A stretch of DNA of 19,648 bases from CAZVWW01 sp964631265 (lineage in GTDB: Bacteria; Thermotogota; Thermotogae; MWEM01), in NCBI GenBank assembly GCA_964631265.1, contig CAZVWW010000035.1, positions 1 to 19,648 of the forward strand. Direction: 5' to 3'. Numbering within the stretch: the stretch's first letter is position 1; every line of letters begins with the position of its first letter. A program made the position numbers and the translations under genes. Shown one piece after another: positions 7,225 to 14,472 of the stretch. The notes under the pieces were generated by a model, which was not told the origin of the DNA, ran no database searches, and was given only the letters and a program-made list of their open reading frames with translations.

Positions 7225-7710
7225 ATGTTGAGAAGTGTATTAAGGGAGAGATCCAATCGTTTTTTTGATATTTTGAAGTACGACAAATCGGACTGGTTTA
7301 AATTTTGGAGAGAGTACTGTGAGGAAAACAATGAATTCATGTCGGGTTATGCTGCCGTTACAGCAATTGACGATGAGAACGCAAAGGAAATACTCAACAC
7401 CATGTCCAGACCTTTTTTAGATAAGATAAACAGAAAGAATCAAACCATCAAACACCTTAAACGAAAGACAGCAAGAGAAATACACAGAAGGCAGAAGGAA
7501 CTCGGACTAAGTGATGCGGATTTCACCGTTTACATTATCGGGGCTCTCGGGATCAGAGATGTCATAACAATTGCCCGTGACAATGAGACCGTCATCCTCA
7601 TTGACATCGTATCACTCTATAATAACAACAGAATCGGCAAACTGGAAGAAACTATTCTAAATTCTATAATTGAAGTTAAAAAAGCAGGAGGGATTGAAGT
7701 TGAGTATTAA
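7225..7710 (+). CDS. Conserved-looking hypothetical protein, soluble, 161 residues
   Basis: I do not recognise this protein. It starts at ATG 7225 after a GAGGTG Shine-Dalgarno (7217-7222), nine bases after the previous stop. No signal peptide or membrane helix is visible. The N-terminal half is aromatic and charged ([19 protein letters not shown]), the middle (about 70-95) is a very basic helix ([19 protein letters not shown]), and the C-terminal half alternates beta-like and helical stretches ([33 protein letters not shown]). Such a layout would suit a small nucleic-acid- or protein-binding fold, but this is a guess. Its last 11 bases overlap the start of the phosphofructokinase gene, so the two are translationally coupled. 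Confidence 0.75.
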   Translation: MLRSVLRERSNRFFDILKYDKSDWFKFWREYCEENNEFMSGYAAVTAIDDENAKEILNTMSRPFLDKINRKNQTIKHLKRKTAREIHRRQKELGLSDADFTVYIIGALGIRDVITIARDNETVILIDIVSLYNNNRIGKLEETILNSIIEVKKAGGIEVEY

Positions 7711-8665
7711 GAGAATAGCGGTTATGACAAGCGGGGGAGATTCCCCCGGGATGAACGCAGCGGTGAGGGCAGTAACCAGATATGCCATAAAAAGCGGTTT
7801 GGAAGTCTTCGGGATCTTCAGAGGCTATACCGGAATTCTGGAAGAGGATATCAAACAACTCAATTACACGGATGTCTCCGGAACAATGGAAAAGGGTGGA
7901 ACTTTCCTCAGAACGGCCAGATGCCCGGAGTTTAAGGTGGCAAGTGTCCGGGATGAAGCAGCAGAAATCCTCAAGAAATTTGAAATTGAAGCCGTCGTTG
8001 TTATTGGAGGAGATGGAAGCCTCCACGGCGCAGCCTTTCTTGATGCAGATCACGGTATACCCACGGTCGGCATACCCGGGAGCATCGACAACGACATTAG
8101 TGGAACGGATATGTGTATCGGTGTCGATACCTGTCTCAATACGACGATGGAAATCATCCAGAAACTCAAAGATACCGCCAGTTCTCATGAAAGAGCATTC
8201 ATTGTCGAAGTAATGGGAAGAGAAACCGGTTACATCGCTCTTATGTCCTCCATCATCACCGGGTCCGAGGCCGCAATAATCCCCGAGGTTCCCGTGGATT
8301 ACAACAAACTCTCTGACAGACTGCTCGAAGAGAGAAAAAGAGGGAAGATAAACAGTATTATCGTCGTGGCTGAAGGAGCTGCCAGTGCATACACCGTATC
8401 AAGACACCTGGAACACAAGATCGGCTACGAGACACGAATAACGATCCTTGGTCATGTCCAGAGAGGGGGAAGTCCGTCAGCCTTTGACAGAATTCTTGCC
8501 ACGAGAATGGGCCTACACGCCGTCAATGCTGTTATGGAAGGTGACTTCGGAAAGATGATAGCGCTTTCTGCAAATCAGATGGCGAGAATCCCTTACGAGG
8601 AAATATTGGATAAAAAGAAGGAATTGAATATGGATCTGTACAAATTGTCTTATTTATTATCCTGA
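7700..8665 (+). CDS. pfkA: ATP-dependent 6-phosphofructokinase
   Basis: Catalyses ATP plus fructose 6-phosphate to fructose 1,6-bisphosphate, the committed step of glycolysis. The chosen start is TTG 7700, preceded by AGGAGGG at 7686-7692. It yields 321 residues, the standard length, and begins just before the conserved [19 protein letters not shown]. An ATG at 7670 would add ten residues lacking support. Motifs are GGD at 12-14, GGDGS at 103-107, GSIDND at 127-132 with the catalytic base D130, and MGRETG at 172-177 for sugar-phosphate binding. Gly after GGD at 103-105 and Gly at 127 mark the ATP-using rather than the pyrophosphate-using type. The usual Thr before the catalytic Ile-Asp is Ser128 here. 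The pair with pyruvate kinase 57 bases downstream parallels the pfk-pyk pair of Thermotoga. Allosteric control by phosphoenolpyruvate or ADP is a family trait not readable here. Confidence 0.97.
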   Translation: MSIKRIAVMTSGGDSPGMNAAVRAVTRYAIKSGLEVFGIFRGYTGILEEDIKQLNYTDVSGTMEKGGTFLRTARCPEFKVASVRDEAAEILKKFEIEAVVVIGGDGSLHGAAFLDADHGIPTVGIPGSIDNDISGTDMCIGVDTCLNTTMEIIQKLKDTASSHERAFIVEVMGRETGYIALMSSIITGSEAAIIPEVPVDYNKLSDRLLEERKRGKINSIIVVAEGAASAYTVSRHLEHKIGYETRITILGHVQRGGSPSAFDRILATRMGLHAVNAVMEGDFGKMIALSANQMARIPYEEILDKKKELNMDLYKLSYLLS

Positions 8666-8722
8666 AACAGCCTACGGATGATTCAAAGGAATTAACAAAA
8701 CATCTCCGGAAAGGAATTGAAA

Positions 8723-10147
8723 ATGAGAAGAACAAAAATCGTTGCGACGCTCGGACCTGCTTCAAGAAGCGAGGATATGTTATATAAGCTCATCAAAAGC
8801 GGAGTCAATGTTTTCCGTCTTAACACATCTCATGAAAAACCCGAAGATCATCTCAAGGTTATTAAGAGAATCAAGAAGATAAGAAAGAAATTAGAGCTGC
8901 CAATCGCCATCCTTTTGGATCTGGAAGGCCCCAAAATAAGGACAGGGATGTTTGTTGAAGATCAGGTTTTTTTAAAAAAAGGACAGCAGTTCACGCTCAC
9001 CGTCGAGAATATAAAAGGAGATAGCGAAAGAGTCAGCATCAGTTATAAGGATCTTCCAAAAGATATAAGAAAGGGCGACTTGATCATGGTTTATGACGGG
9101 CTTATCGCTTTGAAGGTTATTGACAGGACCGATACGGAAATCAAGACAAGGGTATTAAATAACGGAGAGATATCACATAAAAAGGGAATCAACGTACCTG
9201 GAGTCGATATAGGCCTGCCCCCGATAACGGAAAAGGATAAGCAATATATCAAACTTGCCGTAGAGGAAGAACTTGATTTTATCGCCCAGTCATTCGTTCG
9301 TAAACCGGAGGATATTGATGTATGCCGGGATGAACAGAAAAAATCTAACGGCAATATCCCCATTATCGCCAAGATTGAAACAAAACAGGCCATGCAGCAT
9401 CTGAGAAGCATCATTTACAGAGCTGACGGCATAATGGTTGCCAGAGGAGACCTCGGTGTTGAGATCCCCACAGAAGAAGTTCCGGTTGCACAGAAACACA
9501 TTATCAACATGTCCAACGAGCAGAGCAAACCGGTTATAACTGCTACACAGATGCTTGAATCAATGGTGGATAATCCACGGCCGACCCGGGCTGAAGCCAC
9601 CGACATCGCAAATGCCATATTAGATGGAACAGATGCCGTTATGTTATCCGGAGAGACAACGGTTGGCAAGTATCCACTTGAAGCTGTTCAAGTTATGAAC
9701 CGAATTTCTCAAAAGGCTGAAGAAAATCTCAAGGAATATATCTATCAAAAGAAGAATATCGGGGGCAACTACGATGAATTTATCTCATCCGATGAAGAGG
9801 CCATCGCTAAATCCTGCAAAGATATTTGTAATTTGCTGGATATTGATGTGATCGTTACCTCCACAGTGACAGGCTTTACCGCAAAAAAGGTGTCAAGTTT
9901 CAGACCCGATGCAAACCTCATCGGCATAACCCCGAAGCTTGAGACTTACTATCGCCTGACACTCGTCAGCGGCGTAACACCCGTTTTAATATCAAAGACA
10001 AAAGATACTGATGAGATGATCGAAAAGGGAGTTGAAAAGATATTAAAACTCAACCTTGCCAAAAAGGGAGAGAAAGTCCTTATAACAGCGGGAATCCCGT
10101 GGGGAAGATCCGGTACAACCAATATGTTGAAGATCCATACCTGCTGA
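8723..10147 (+). CDS. pyk: Pyruvate kinase
   Basis: Converts phosphoenolpyruvate and ADP to pyruvate and ATP, the last step of glycolysis. ATG 8723 is preferred because AAAGG (8710-8714) is correctly spaced for it. A TTG six bases upstream is too close to that site. The product has 474 residues and begins MRRTKIVATLGPAS. Visible motifs are NTSHEKP (substrate region), LDLEGPKIRTG, the active-site signature IIAKIETKQAM with the catalytic Lys, GIMVARGDLGVEIP for metal binding, and the TATQMLESMVDNPRPTRAEATDIANAILDGTDAVMLSGETTVGKYP block. The C-terminal domain is complete, ending with GRSGTTNMLKIHTC. There is no added C-terminal phosphotransfer-like domain of the kind found in bacilli. It lies immediately after phosphofructokinase, so both irreversible glycolytic steps should be transcribed together. 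Confidence 0.97.
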   Translation: MRRTKIVATLGPASRSEDMLYKLIKSGVNVFRLNTSHEKPEDHLKVIKRIKKIRKKLELPIAILLDLEGPKIRTGMFVEDQVFLKKGQQFTLTVENIKGDSERVSISYKDLPKDIRKGDLIMVYDGLIALKVIDRTDTEIKTRVLNNGEISHKKGINVPGVDIGLPPITEKDKQYIKLAVEEELDFIAQSFVRKPEDIDVCRDEQKKSNGNIPIIAKIETKQAMQHLRSIIYRADGIMVARGDLGVEIPTEEVPVAQKHIINMSNEQSKPVITATQMLESMVDNPRPTRAEATDIANAILDGTDAVMLSGETTVGKYPLEAVQVMNRISQKAEENLKEYIYQKKNIGGNYDEFISSDEEAIAKSCKDICNLLDIDVIVTSTVTGFTAKKVSSFRPDANLIGITPKLETYYRLTLVSGVTPVLISKTKDTDEMIEKGVEKILKLNLAKKGEKVLITAGIPWGRSGTTNMLKIHTC

Positions 10148-11235
10148 AAACTCTGTTTTTCTTTTTTATACTGTCGCTGATATTACCGAACACAGTTACG
10201 TCTCAGGTAAAGAGGTTGGATGAGATTCATCAACATCCGCTTTACGAATTGTGGAGTGAAAAAGAAGAAGGCCTTAAAGAGGACTATTCTATCCTTTTTG
10301 ATGAGATCGATTTAACGATTACGCAAAACGGAACCGTCACCACTATGAAAAGTAAAAAGAACGGTCATCAGTTTCTTGATGTTGAGACAGCGGATCTCTC
10401 AAGAGGTGATATTATCAGTTTTTTCTTAACCCTGCGGGAAAGACTGTTTTTTGTTGATTTATTGACCGCTCAAAACAACAAAAGGGCCGATTTTTTTAGG
10501 AAAGAAGCGTTGTATGAATATCCACATGTTAATCGTAATGGCGAGTTCTTTGTCTATATCAGTGACAAAAAGACCGGTAACAGAAACCCCTTTTTTTTAA
10601 ATCTGAACACATATATCGAAAAGGAGATCGTCGTTCCGGGGACAGGTGAATATTTTCCCGTTATGTTGGATAATCGGATATTCTTTATATCGGGCGAGGA
10701 AGACCACAATACCTTATACAGTTATCATATCAACAAAGAGGTCTTAAATCAATTATATTCTGGTATAATATATTGTCTGAGAGTTGAAAATGATCATATA
10801 TATCTCATCGAAGAGGGAAACATCCTGAAGGTGGATCTTGAGGGGAACGTAATAGAAGAATACCCCATCGGTGAGCAAATACAATCCTTTTGCATCATCA
10901 ATTCATCCATCTACTATTCAGCATTAAACGGGACCCGTTATGTCATTAAAAGATATGATACCAGAAGCGGAAAAAAAGAAATACCACTGGAAATGAAGGG
11001 AAACATTGTTGACGTTATCAATATTGGACAGGCATCATTATTATTCTCGTCTAATAAGAAAAGCAGTTATAACCTTTACACGTACAATCTAAAAGAGAAA
11101 AAAACCGAAATGTTCCATGAATGCGATGAGGATGTCTTTTATCCCTTCTATTCCGAGAATCTTAATCTCATCGTTTTTTCAACCTATAAGAGAGACGAGG
11201 AACCAAAAATAGAGGTTTTAGAATACCATCAGTAA
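10099..11235 (+). CDS. Exported beta-propeller-like protein of unknown function
   Basis: A 378-residue protein with a hydrophobic segment at about 15-33 (LLKTLFFFFILSLILP) that looks like a signal peptide or anchor; there is no lipobox cysteine. The rest is a series of repeated short beta-rich units, each containing a D-N-IY/LF-type turn (for example DNRIFFISGEEDHNTLYSYHIN, ENDHIYLIEEGNILKVDLEG, INSSIYYSALNGTRYVIKRYDT). These are reminiscent of TolB-like or DUF5050-like beta-propellers. The start is uncertain. GTG 10099 is the only conventional start giving the leader, but it places 49 bases inside the pyk gene with only a weak GGGA upstream. A CTG at 10144 overlapping the pyk stop would be the alternative. 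It probably acts outside the cytoplasm. No enzymatic motif is seen, and any link to glycolysis or chemotaxis is only positional. Confidence 0.7.
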   Translation: MGKIRYNQYVEDPYLLKTLFFFFILSLILPNTVTSQVKRLDEIHQHPLYELWSEKEEGLKEDYSILFDEIDLTITQNGTVTTMKSKKNGHQFLDVETADLSRGDIISFFLTLRERLFFVDLLTAQNNKRADFFRKEALYEYPHVNRNGEFFVYISDKKTGNRNPFFLNLNTYIEKEIVVPGTGEYFPVMLDNRIFFISGEEDHNTLYSYHINKEVLNQLYSGIIYCLRVENDHIYLIEEGNILKVDLEGNVIEEYPIGEQIQSFCIINSSIYYSALNGTRYVIKRYDTRSGKKEIPLEMKGNIVDVINIGQASLLFSSNKKSSYNLYTYNLKEKKTEMFHECDEDVFYPFYSENLNLIVFSTYKRDEEPKIEVLEYHQ

Positions 11236-11268
11236 CGTTATTAACGACAATCAGTTTGGAGGGTTCTT

Positions 11269-11757
11269 ATGGAAGAAGAAGTTAAGGATGAAAAGAAAAA
11301 ATACTTTCTTCACCCCGGTTATGTTTTTGTAAGTCAGGAACCCTATTGGATACAGACAGTTCTTGGATCGTGTGTTGCCATCTGTATCTGGGACAAGGTA
11401 CGGAAATTCGGTGGAATGAATCACTATGTATTTCCAAGCGCAAAAGACAGCCCCAACGGAAGATACGGTAACGTTTCCATTCCCTATCTCTTTCAGATGA
11501 TGAAAAAACTCGGATCAAAGAAAAGAGATCTGGAAATTCATCTGCTTGGGGGGTCGATGAATGAAGATATCAATTCCAATATTGGCCCGCTTAACGTGGA
11601 ATTTGCTGAAAACTGGTTGAAAAAATACAACATACCAATCGTTTCAAGGGATACCGGCGGACAACTTGGCCGAAAGGTTATATTTGACAACAACGAAGGG
11701 GAAATTATCGTTTACAAACTAAAAAAGATTCGAACAGAGGACTGGTACGGAAAATGA
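11269..11757 (+). CDS. cheD: Chemoreceptor glutamine deamidase CheD
   Basis: Deamidates specific glutamines of methyl-accepting chemotaxis receptors, converting them to methylatable glutamates; in Bacillus and Thermotoga it also partners CheC. The product has 162 residues, normal for the family. The catalytic Cys lies in the TVLGSCVAICIWD motif (C35), the catalytic His in GGMNHYVFP (H52), and a nearby Thr (T30) may be the third active-site residue. The C-terminal DTGGQLGRKVIFDNNEGEIIVYK segment is typical. A strong GGAGGG Shine-Dalgarno (11258-11263) precedes ATG 11269. Its stop overlaps the cheB start by 4 bases (ATGA). Together with the next two genes it completes a receptor-modification set: deamidase, methylesterase and methyltransferase. 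Confidence 0.96.
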   Translation: MEEEVKDEKKKYFLHPGYVFVSQEPYWIQTVLGSCVAICIWDKVRKFGGMNHYVFPSAKDSPNGRYGNVSIPYLFQMMKKLGSKKRDLEIHLLGGSMNEDINSNIGPLNVEFAENWLKKYNIPIVSRDTGGQLGRKVIFDNNEGEIIVYKLKKIRTEDWYGK

Positions 11758-12815
11758 CAAATAAGAAGATAAAAGTATTGATAATCGATGATTCTATGGT
11801 CATAAGAAGAGGGGTCGCCAAGATCCTCGAGGCCGAGGATGATATTCAGGTTGTAGGTTCTGCTAAGGATCCGTTTGAAGGAAGAGATAAGATCGTTAAA
11901 CTCGCCCCGGATGTTATTATTCTCGACATTGAAATGCCCCGTATGGACGGGCTGACCTTTCTTGAAAAACTGATGCGGGCAAAACCCATGCCTGTGATCA
12001 TCTTCAGCTCTTTGGCCAGGGAACGTTCAAAGTATGAAATCAAGGCCTTTGACCTGGGAGCGGTGGATGTCCTTGAAAAGCCGACCAATAAAAACCGGAT
12101 ACCGGAGATAAGCGAAGAACTAAAAGACCGGGTAAGGAAGGCCGGGTCATTAAACAGGGTACAAATCGGAAGCTTGAAAAGAAGATTAAAGAATCACACG
12201 CCAAGTGTTGGTCAGAGAATACAAAAGAACATTCTGCTTGAAAAACCCATCATAGCAATTGGAGCGTCTACCGGGGGAACGCATGCCATCAAAAAAATAG
12301 TGGAAAAACTACCTGCGAAATTCCCACCGGTTGTAATGGTACAGCATATGCCGAAGAACTTTACAACACAGTTTGCCAAAAGACTGAACGATGTGTCGCA
12401 ACTCACAATTAAAGAAGCGAATGGTAATGAGGTACTGAAAAACGGCGTTGCCTATCTCGCACCCGGTGGCATGCATATGGAAGTCATCAAAAAAGGCGCT
12501 TATTTCTATACAAAGATCGTTGATGGCCCCCTGATTTACCATCAGAAACCATCTGTGGAGATTCTCTTTGAATCCGTGGCAAAACATATCAAATCACAAG
12601 CCATCGGAATCATACTAACGGGAATGGGAGCTGACGGTGCGAAGGGACTCCTCACAATGAAGCAGAAAGGGGCCTACACCATTGCCCAGAGTGAAAAGAG
12701 TTGTACCGTTTTTGGAATGCCGAAAGAGGCCATCAGATTAAACGCTGTCGATAAAATAGTTGATCTGGAGGGCATTCCCAACTTTCTAATCCAATATCTG
12801 GAGAGGATATCATGA
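11754..12815 (+). CDS. cheB: Chemotaxis response regulator methylesterase CheB
   Basis: Phosphorylation-activated enzyme that removes methyl groups from chemoreceptor glutamates and can deamidate glutamines. The 353-residue product has an N-terminal receiver domain (about 5-122) with acidic residues D12 and D13, the phospho-acceptor D58 (VIILDIEMPRMDG) and K109 in the EKP motif. A linker of about 40 residues follows. The C-terminal esterase domain starts near 163, with S172 (IGASTGGT), H198 (VQHMP) and D294 (GMGADGAKG) as the catalytic triad. The spacing S-to-H of 26 and S-to-D of 122 agrees with that of enteric CheB. It overlaps cheD upstream and cheR downstream by 4 bases each, indicating coupled translation and coordinated amounts of the opposing enzymes. 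No cheA, cheW or cheY is present in this window. Confidence 0.97.
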   Translation: MTNKKIKVLIIDDSMVIRRGVAKILEAEDDIQVVGSAKDPFEGRDKIVKLAPDVIILDIEMPRMDGLTFLEKLMRAKPMPVIIFSSLARERSKYEIKAFDLGAVDVLEKPTNKNRIPEISEELKDRVRKAGSLNRVQIGSLKRRLKNHTPSVGQRIQKNILLEKPIIAIGASTGGTHAIKKIVEKLPAKFPPVVMVQHMPKNFTTQFAKRLNDVSQLTIKEANGNEVLKNGVAYLAPGGMHMEVIKKGAYFYTKIVDGPLIYHQKPSVEILFESVAKHIKSQAIGIILTGMGADGAKGLLTMKQKGAYTIAQSEKSCTVFGMPKEAIRLNAVDKIVDLEGIPNFLIQYLERIS

Positions 12816-13621
12816 GTCCTACAAGGTTCTCTGATAAAGTGTATCACGAGATAACAGAATACCTCACCCAAAAATTCGGGATGGAATGCAAAGTCAGTAA
12901 GAAAAACATGCTGAAAACTAAAATTGACAATTTTATGCATAAATCCGGGATGGACGATTACAATGAATTCATCTCTTTTCTGAAAAAGAACGAGGGGAGT
13001 AAAGAGTGGCATGATTTCACGCATAAGATAACGACACATAAGACCGATTTCTTCAGGGAAAACCAGCATTTTGATTTTCTGAAGGCCAACTTAGAACAGA
13101 TTATGGAAAAAAACAGACGGATTAAAAGGAATCAGGAGATCCGATTATGGAGCGCAGGTTGCTCATCAGGAGAAGAACCGTACAGCATGGTGATGTTTTT
13201 TCTGGAGAATTTCCCCGGTATCAGGCCCAAGATACTGGCGACGGATATCAGTCATGAGAGTTTAAGAACCGCAATAAGAGGTGTTTATCCCGCTACAATC
13301 CAAACCGAGGTATCACCCTACATTCTGAGCAAGTACTTTGAAAAGAAGAATATGGGGTATATGATCGATCCCCGGCTTCGCAACTTTATCACGTTTCGAA
13401 GTTTCAATCTCACAAAATCGTTTAATTTTAAAAAAGGCTTTGACATCATATTCTGCCGAAACGTTATGATCTACTTCGGCGAGGAAACCCGGCAAAAACT
13501 GATAAACCGCTTTTACAGTTCTCTTGTTGATGCCGGGATATTTATCATCGGACATTCTGAAAGTCTGATCAATCTAAAGAGCAACTTTTCATATATTAAG
13601 CCAACCATATACCTGAGATAG
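12812..13621 (+). CDS. cheR: Chemotaxis protein methyltransferase CheR
   Basis: Transfers methyl from S-adenosylmethionine to receptor glutamates. It has 269 residues, the usual length. The N-terminal helical domain (about 1-72) leads to the TTHKTDFFRE motif at 74-83. The SAM-binding core includes LWSAGCSSGEEPYS at 112-125, ATDIS at 143-147 as the acidic loop, and the CRNVMIYF motif at 215-222, followed by GHSESL at 247-252. There is no C-terminal pentapeptide-tether or tetratricopeptide extension. Its stop codon lies one base from the stop of the convergent MalG-like gene on the other strand, so there is no room for a terminator between them. Confidence 0.97.
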   Translation: MSPTRFSDKVYHEITEYLTQKFGMECKVSKKNMLKTKIDNFMHKSGMDDYNEFISFLKKNEGSKEWHDFTHKITTHKTDFFRENQHFDFLKANLEQIMEKNRRIKRNQEIRLWSAGCSSGEEPYSMVMFFLENFPGIRPKILATDISHESLRTAIRGVYPATIQTEVSPYILSKYFEKKNMGYMIDPRLRNFITFRSFNLTKSFNFKKGFDIIFCRNVMIYFGEETRQKLINRFYSSLVDAGIFIIGHSESLINLKSNFSYIKPTIYLR

Positions 13622-13622
13622 T

Positions 13623-14453
13623 TTATTCTTTCACACCACCTGCTGTCAACCCTTTGATGATGTATCGCTGCAAAGCCAGCGTAAATATGATAACCGGTAT
13701 GAGAATAATCGTTCCGGAGGCCGCTAATTGTCCCCACTTCGGCGCATACTGACCCATAAACCCGTTAACGGCTATAGGGGCTGTCTTTGTAGTGTTGCCT
13801 GTTAAAACGAGGGCATATATGTATTCATTCCATGCCATGATAAACGCAAATATAGCTGCAACTACGAGACCCGGAGCTGTAAGTGGCAGGAATATTCTCC
13901 AGAACACCTGTTTTTTGTTACAACCGTCCACCAGAGCTGCTTCCTCAAATGACGGTGACACGGATGCGAAGAAAGGCAACAACAACCAGATGATATAAGG
14001 CAGATTAAAACTGGTATAAGCGAGAATCAGTGAAATATGGGTGTCCGTCAAACCAAGCCGGTCAAAAAGTATAAAAATCGGCACCGATAGTGCTATCTGA
14101 GGTACCATTCTTGATACAAGAAAAGAATAAGATAATCCTTTTCTCCCTTTAAATTTGAATCTGGCAATCCCATAAGCAGCCATCGAACCAAATATGAGAG
14201 ATATCGCTGTTGATGAGAGTCCCACGATCAAACTGTTGCTGATAGAGGGAATAAAATCGCTCTTTTCAAATACTTGCTGATAACTCCTCATGGAAAATTT
14301 AAAACTAAAAGGATTGGACGTTCTGATATCCAGATCCCGTTTGAAACCGTTCGATACAACGATATAGATAGGGAATAATTCCATCATTACGATGATAATC
14401 GCAAGTGTGAATAACAGCCATGCTCTAAGTCTTTTTTTATTTTTTCTTGTCAT
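13623..14453 (-). CDS. Sugar ABC transporter permease, MalG-like, second system
   Basis: CUT1 inner-membrane permease. I place the start at ATG 14453, giving 276 residues beginning MTRKNKKRLRAWLL. This leaves the usual 10-residue basic cytoplasmic tail before the first membrane helix (about 11-33) and has a GGTGG Shine-Dalgarno. An upstream ATG at 14519 would add 22 residues and force a long overlap with the preceding gene. The EAA loop is canonical at 171-194: EAALVDGC followed by IFLPLTAPG. It ends GLTAGGVKE. It begins 19 bases after the stop of its MalF-like partner. With the binding protein encoded upstream it forms a complete membrane-plus-receptor set. The ATPase must come from elsewhere. 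Confidence 0.93.
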   Translation of the reverse strand: MTRKNKKRLRAWLLFTLAIIIVMMELFPIYIVVSNGFKRDLDIRTSNPFSFKFSMRSYQQVFEKSDFIPSISNSLIVGLSSTAISLIFGSMAAYGIARFKFKGRKGLSYSFLVSRMVPQIALSVPIFILFDRLGLTDTHISLILAYTSFNLPYIIWLLLPFFASVSPSFEEAALVDGCNKKQVFWRIFLPLTAPGLVVAAIFAFIMAWNEYIYALVLTGNTTKTAPIAVNGFMGQYAPKWGQLAASGTIILIPVIIFTLALQRYIIKGLTAGGVKE

Positions 14454-14472
14454 AACAAACCACCATCCCCTA

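Noticed and set aside
7670..7699. ATG 7670 as the start of 6-phosphofructokinase
   Set aside because: No ribosome site precedes it and it overlaps the upstream gene by 41 bases. TTG 7700 has AGGAGGG at proper spacing and gives the usual family length.
7676..8188. Long antisense open frame (170 codons) opposite phosphofructokinase
   Set aside because: It is a shadow of a strongly conserved coding sequence; the translation resembles no protein family and no ribosome site precedes it.
8717..8722. TTG 8717 as the start of pyruvate kinase
   Set aside because: The ribosome site AAAGG at 8710-8714 is too close to it and is well placed for ATG 8723.
10761..10769. TGGTATAAT inside the propeller-like gene as an internal promoter for cheDBR
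   Set aside because: It matches an extended -10, but there is no good -35 at 17 bases and it lies about 500 bases before cheD in AT-rich coding DNA. Chance is likely without transcript data.
12674..13069. Antisense open frame (131 codons) across the cheB-cheR junction
   Set aside because: It is opposite two well-supported genes with full catalytic motifs, and there is no promoter or ribosome site.
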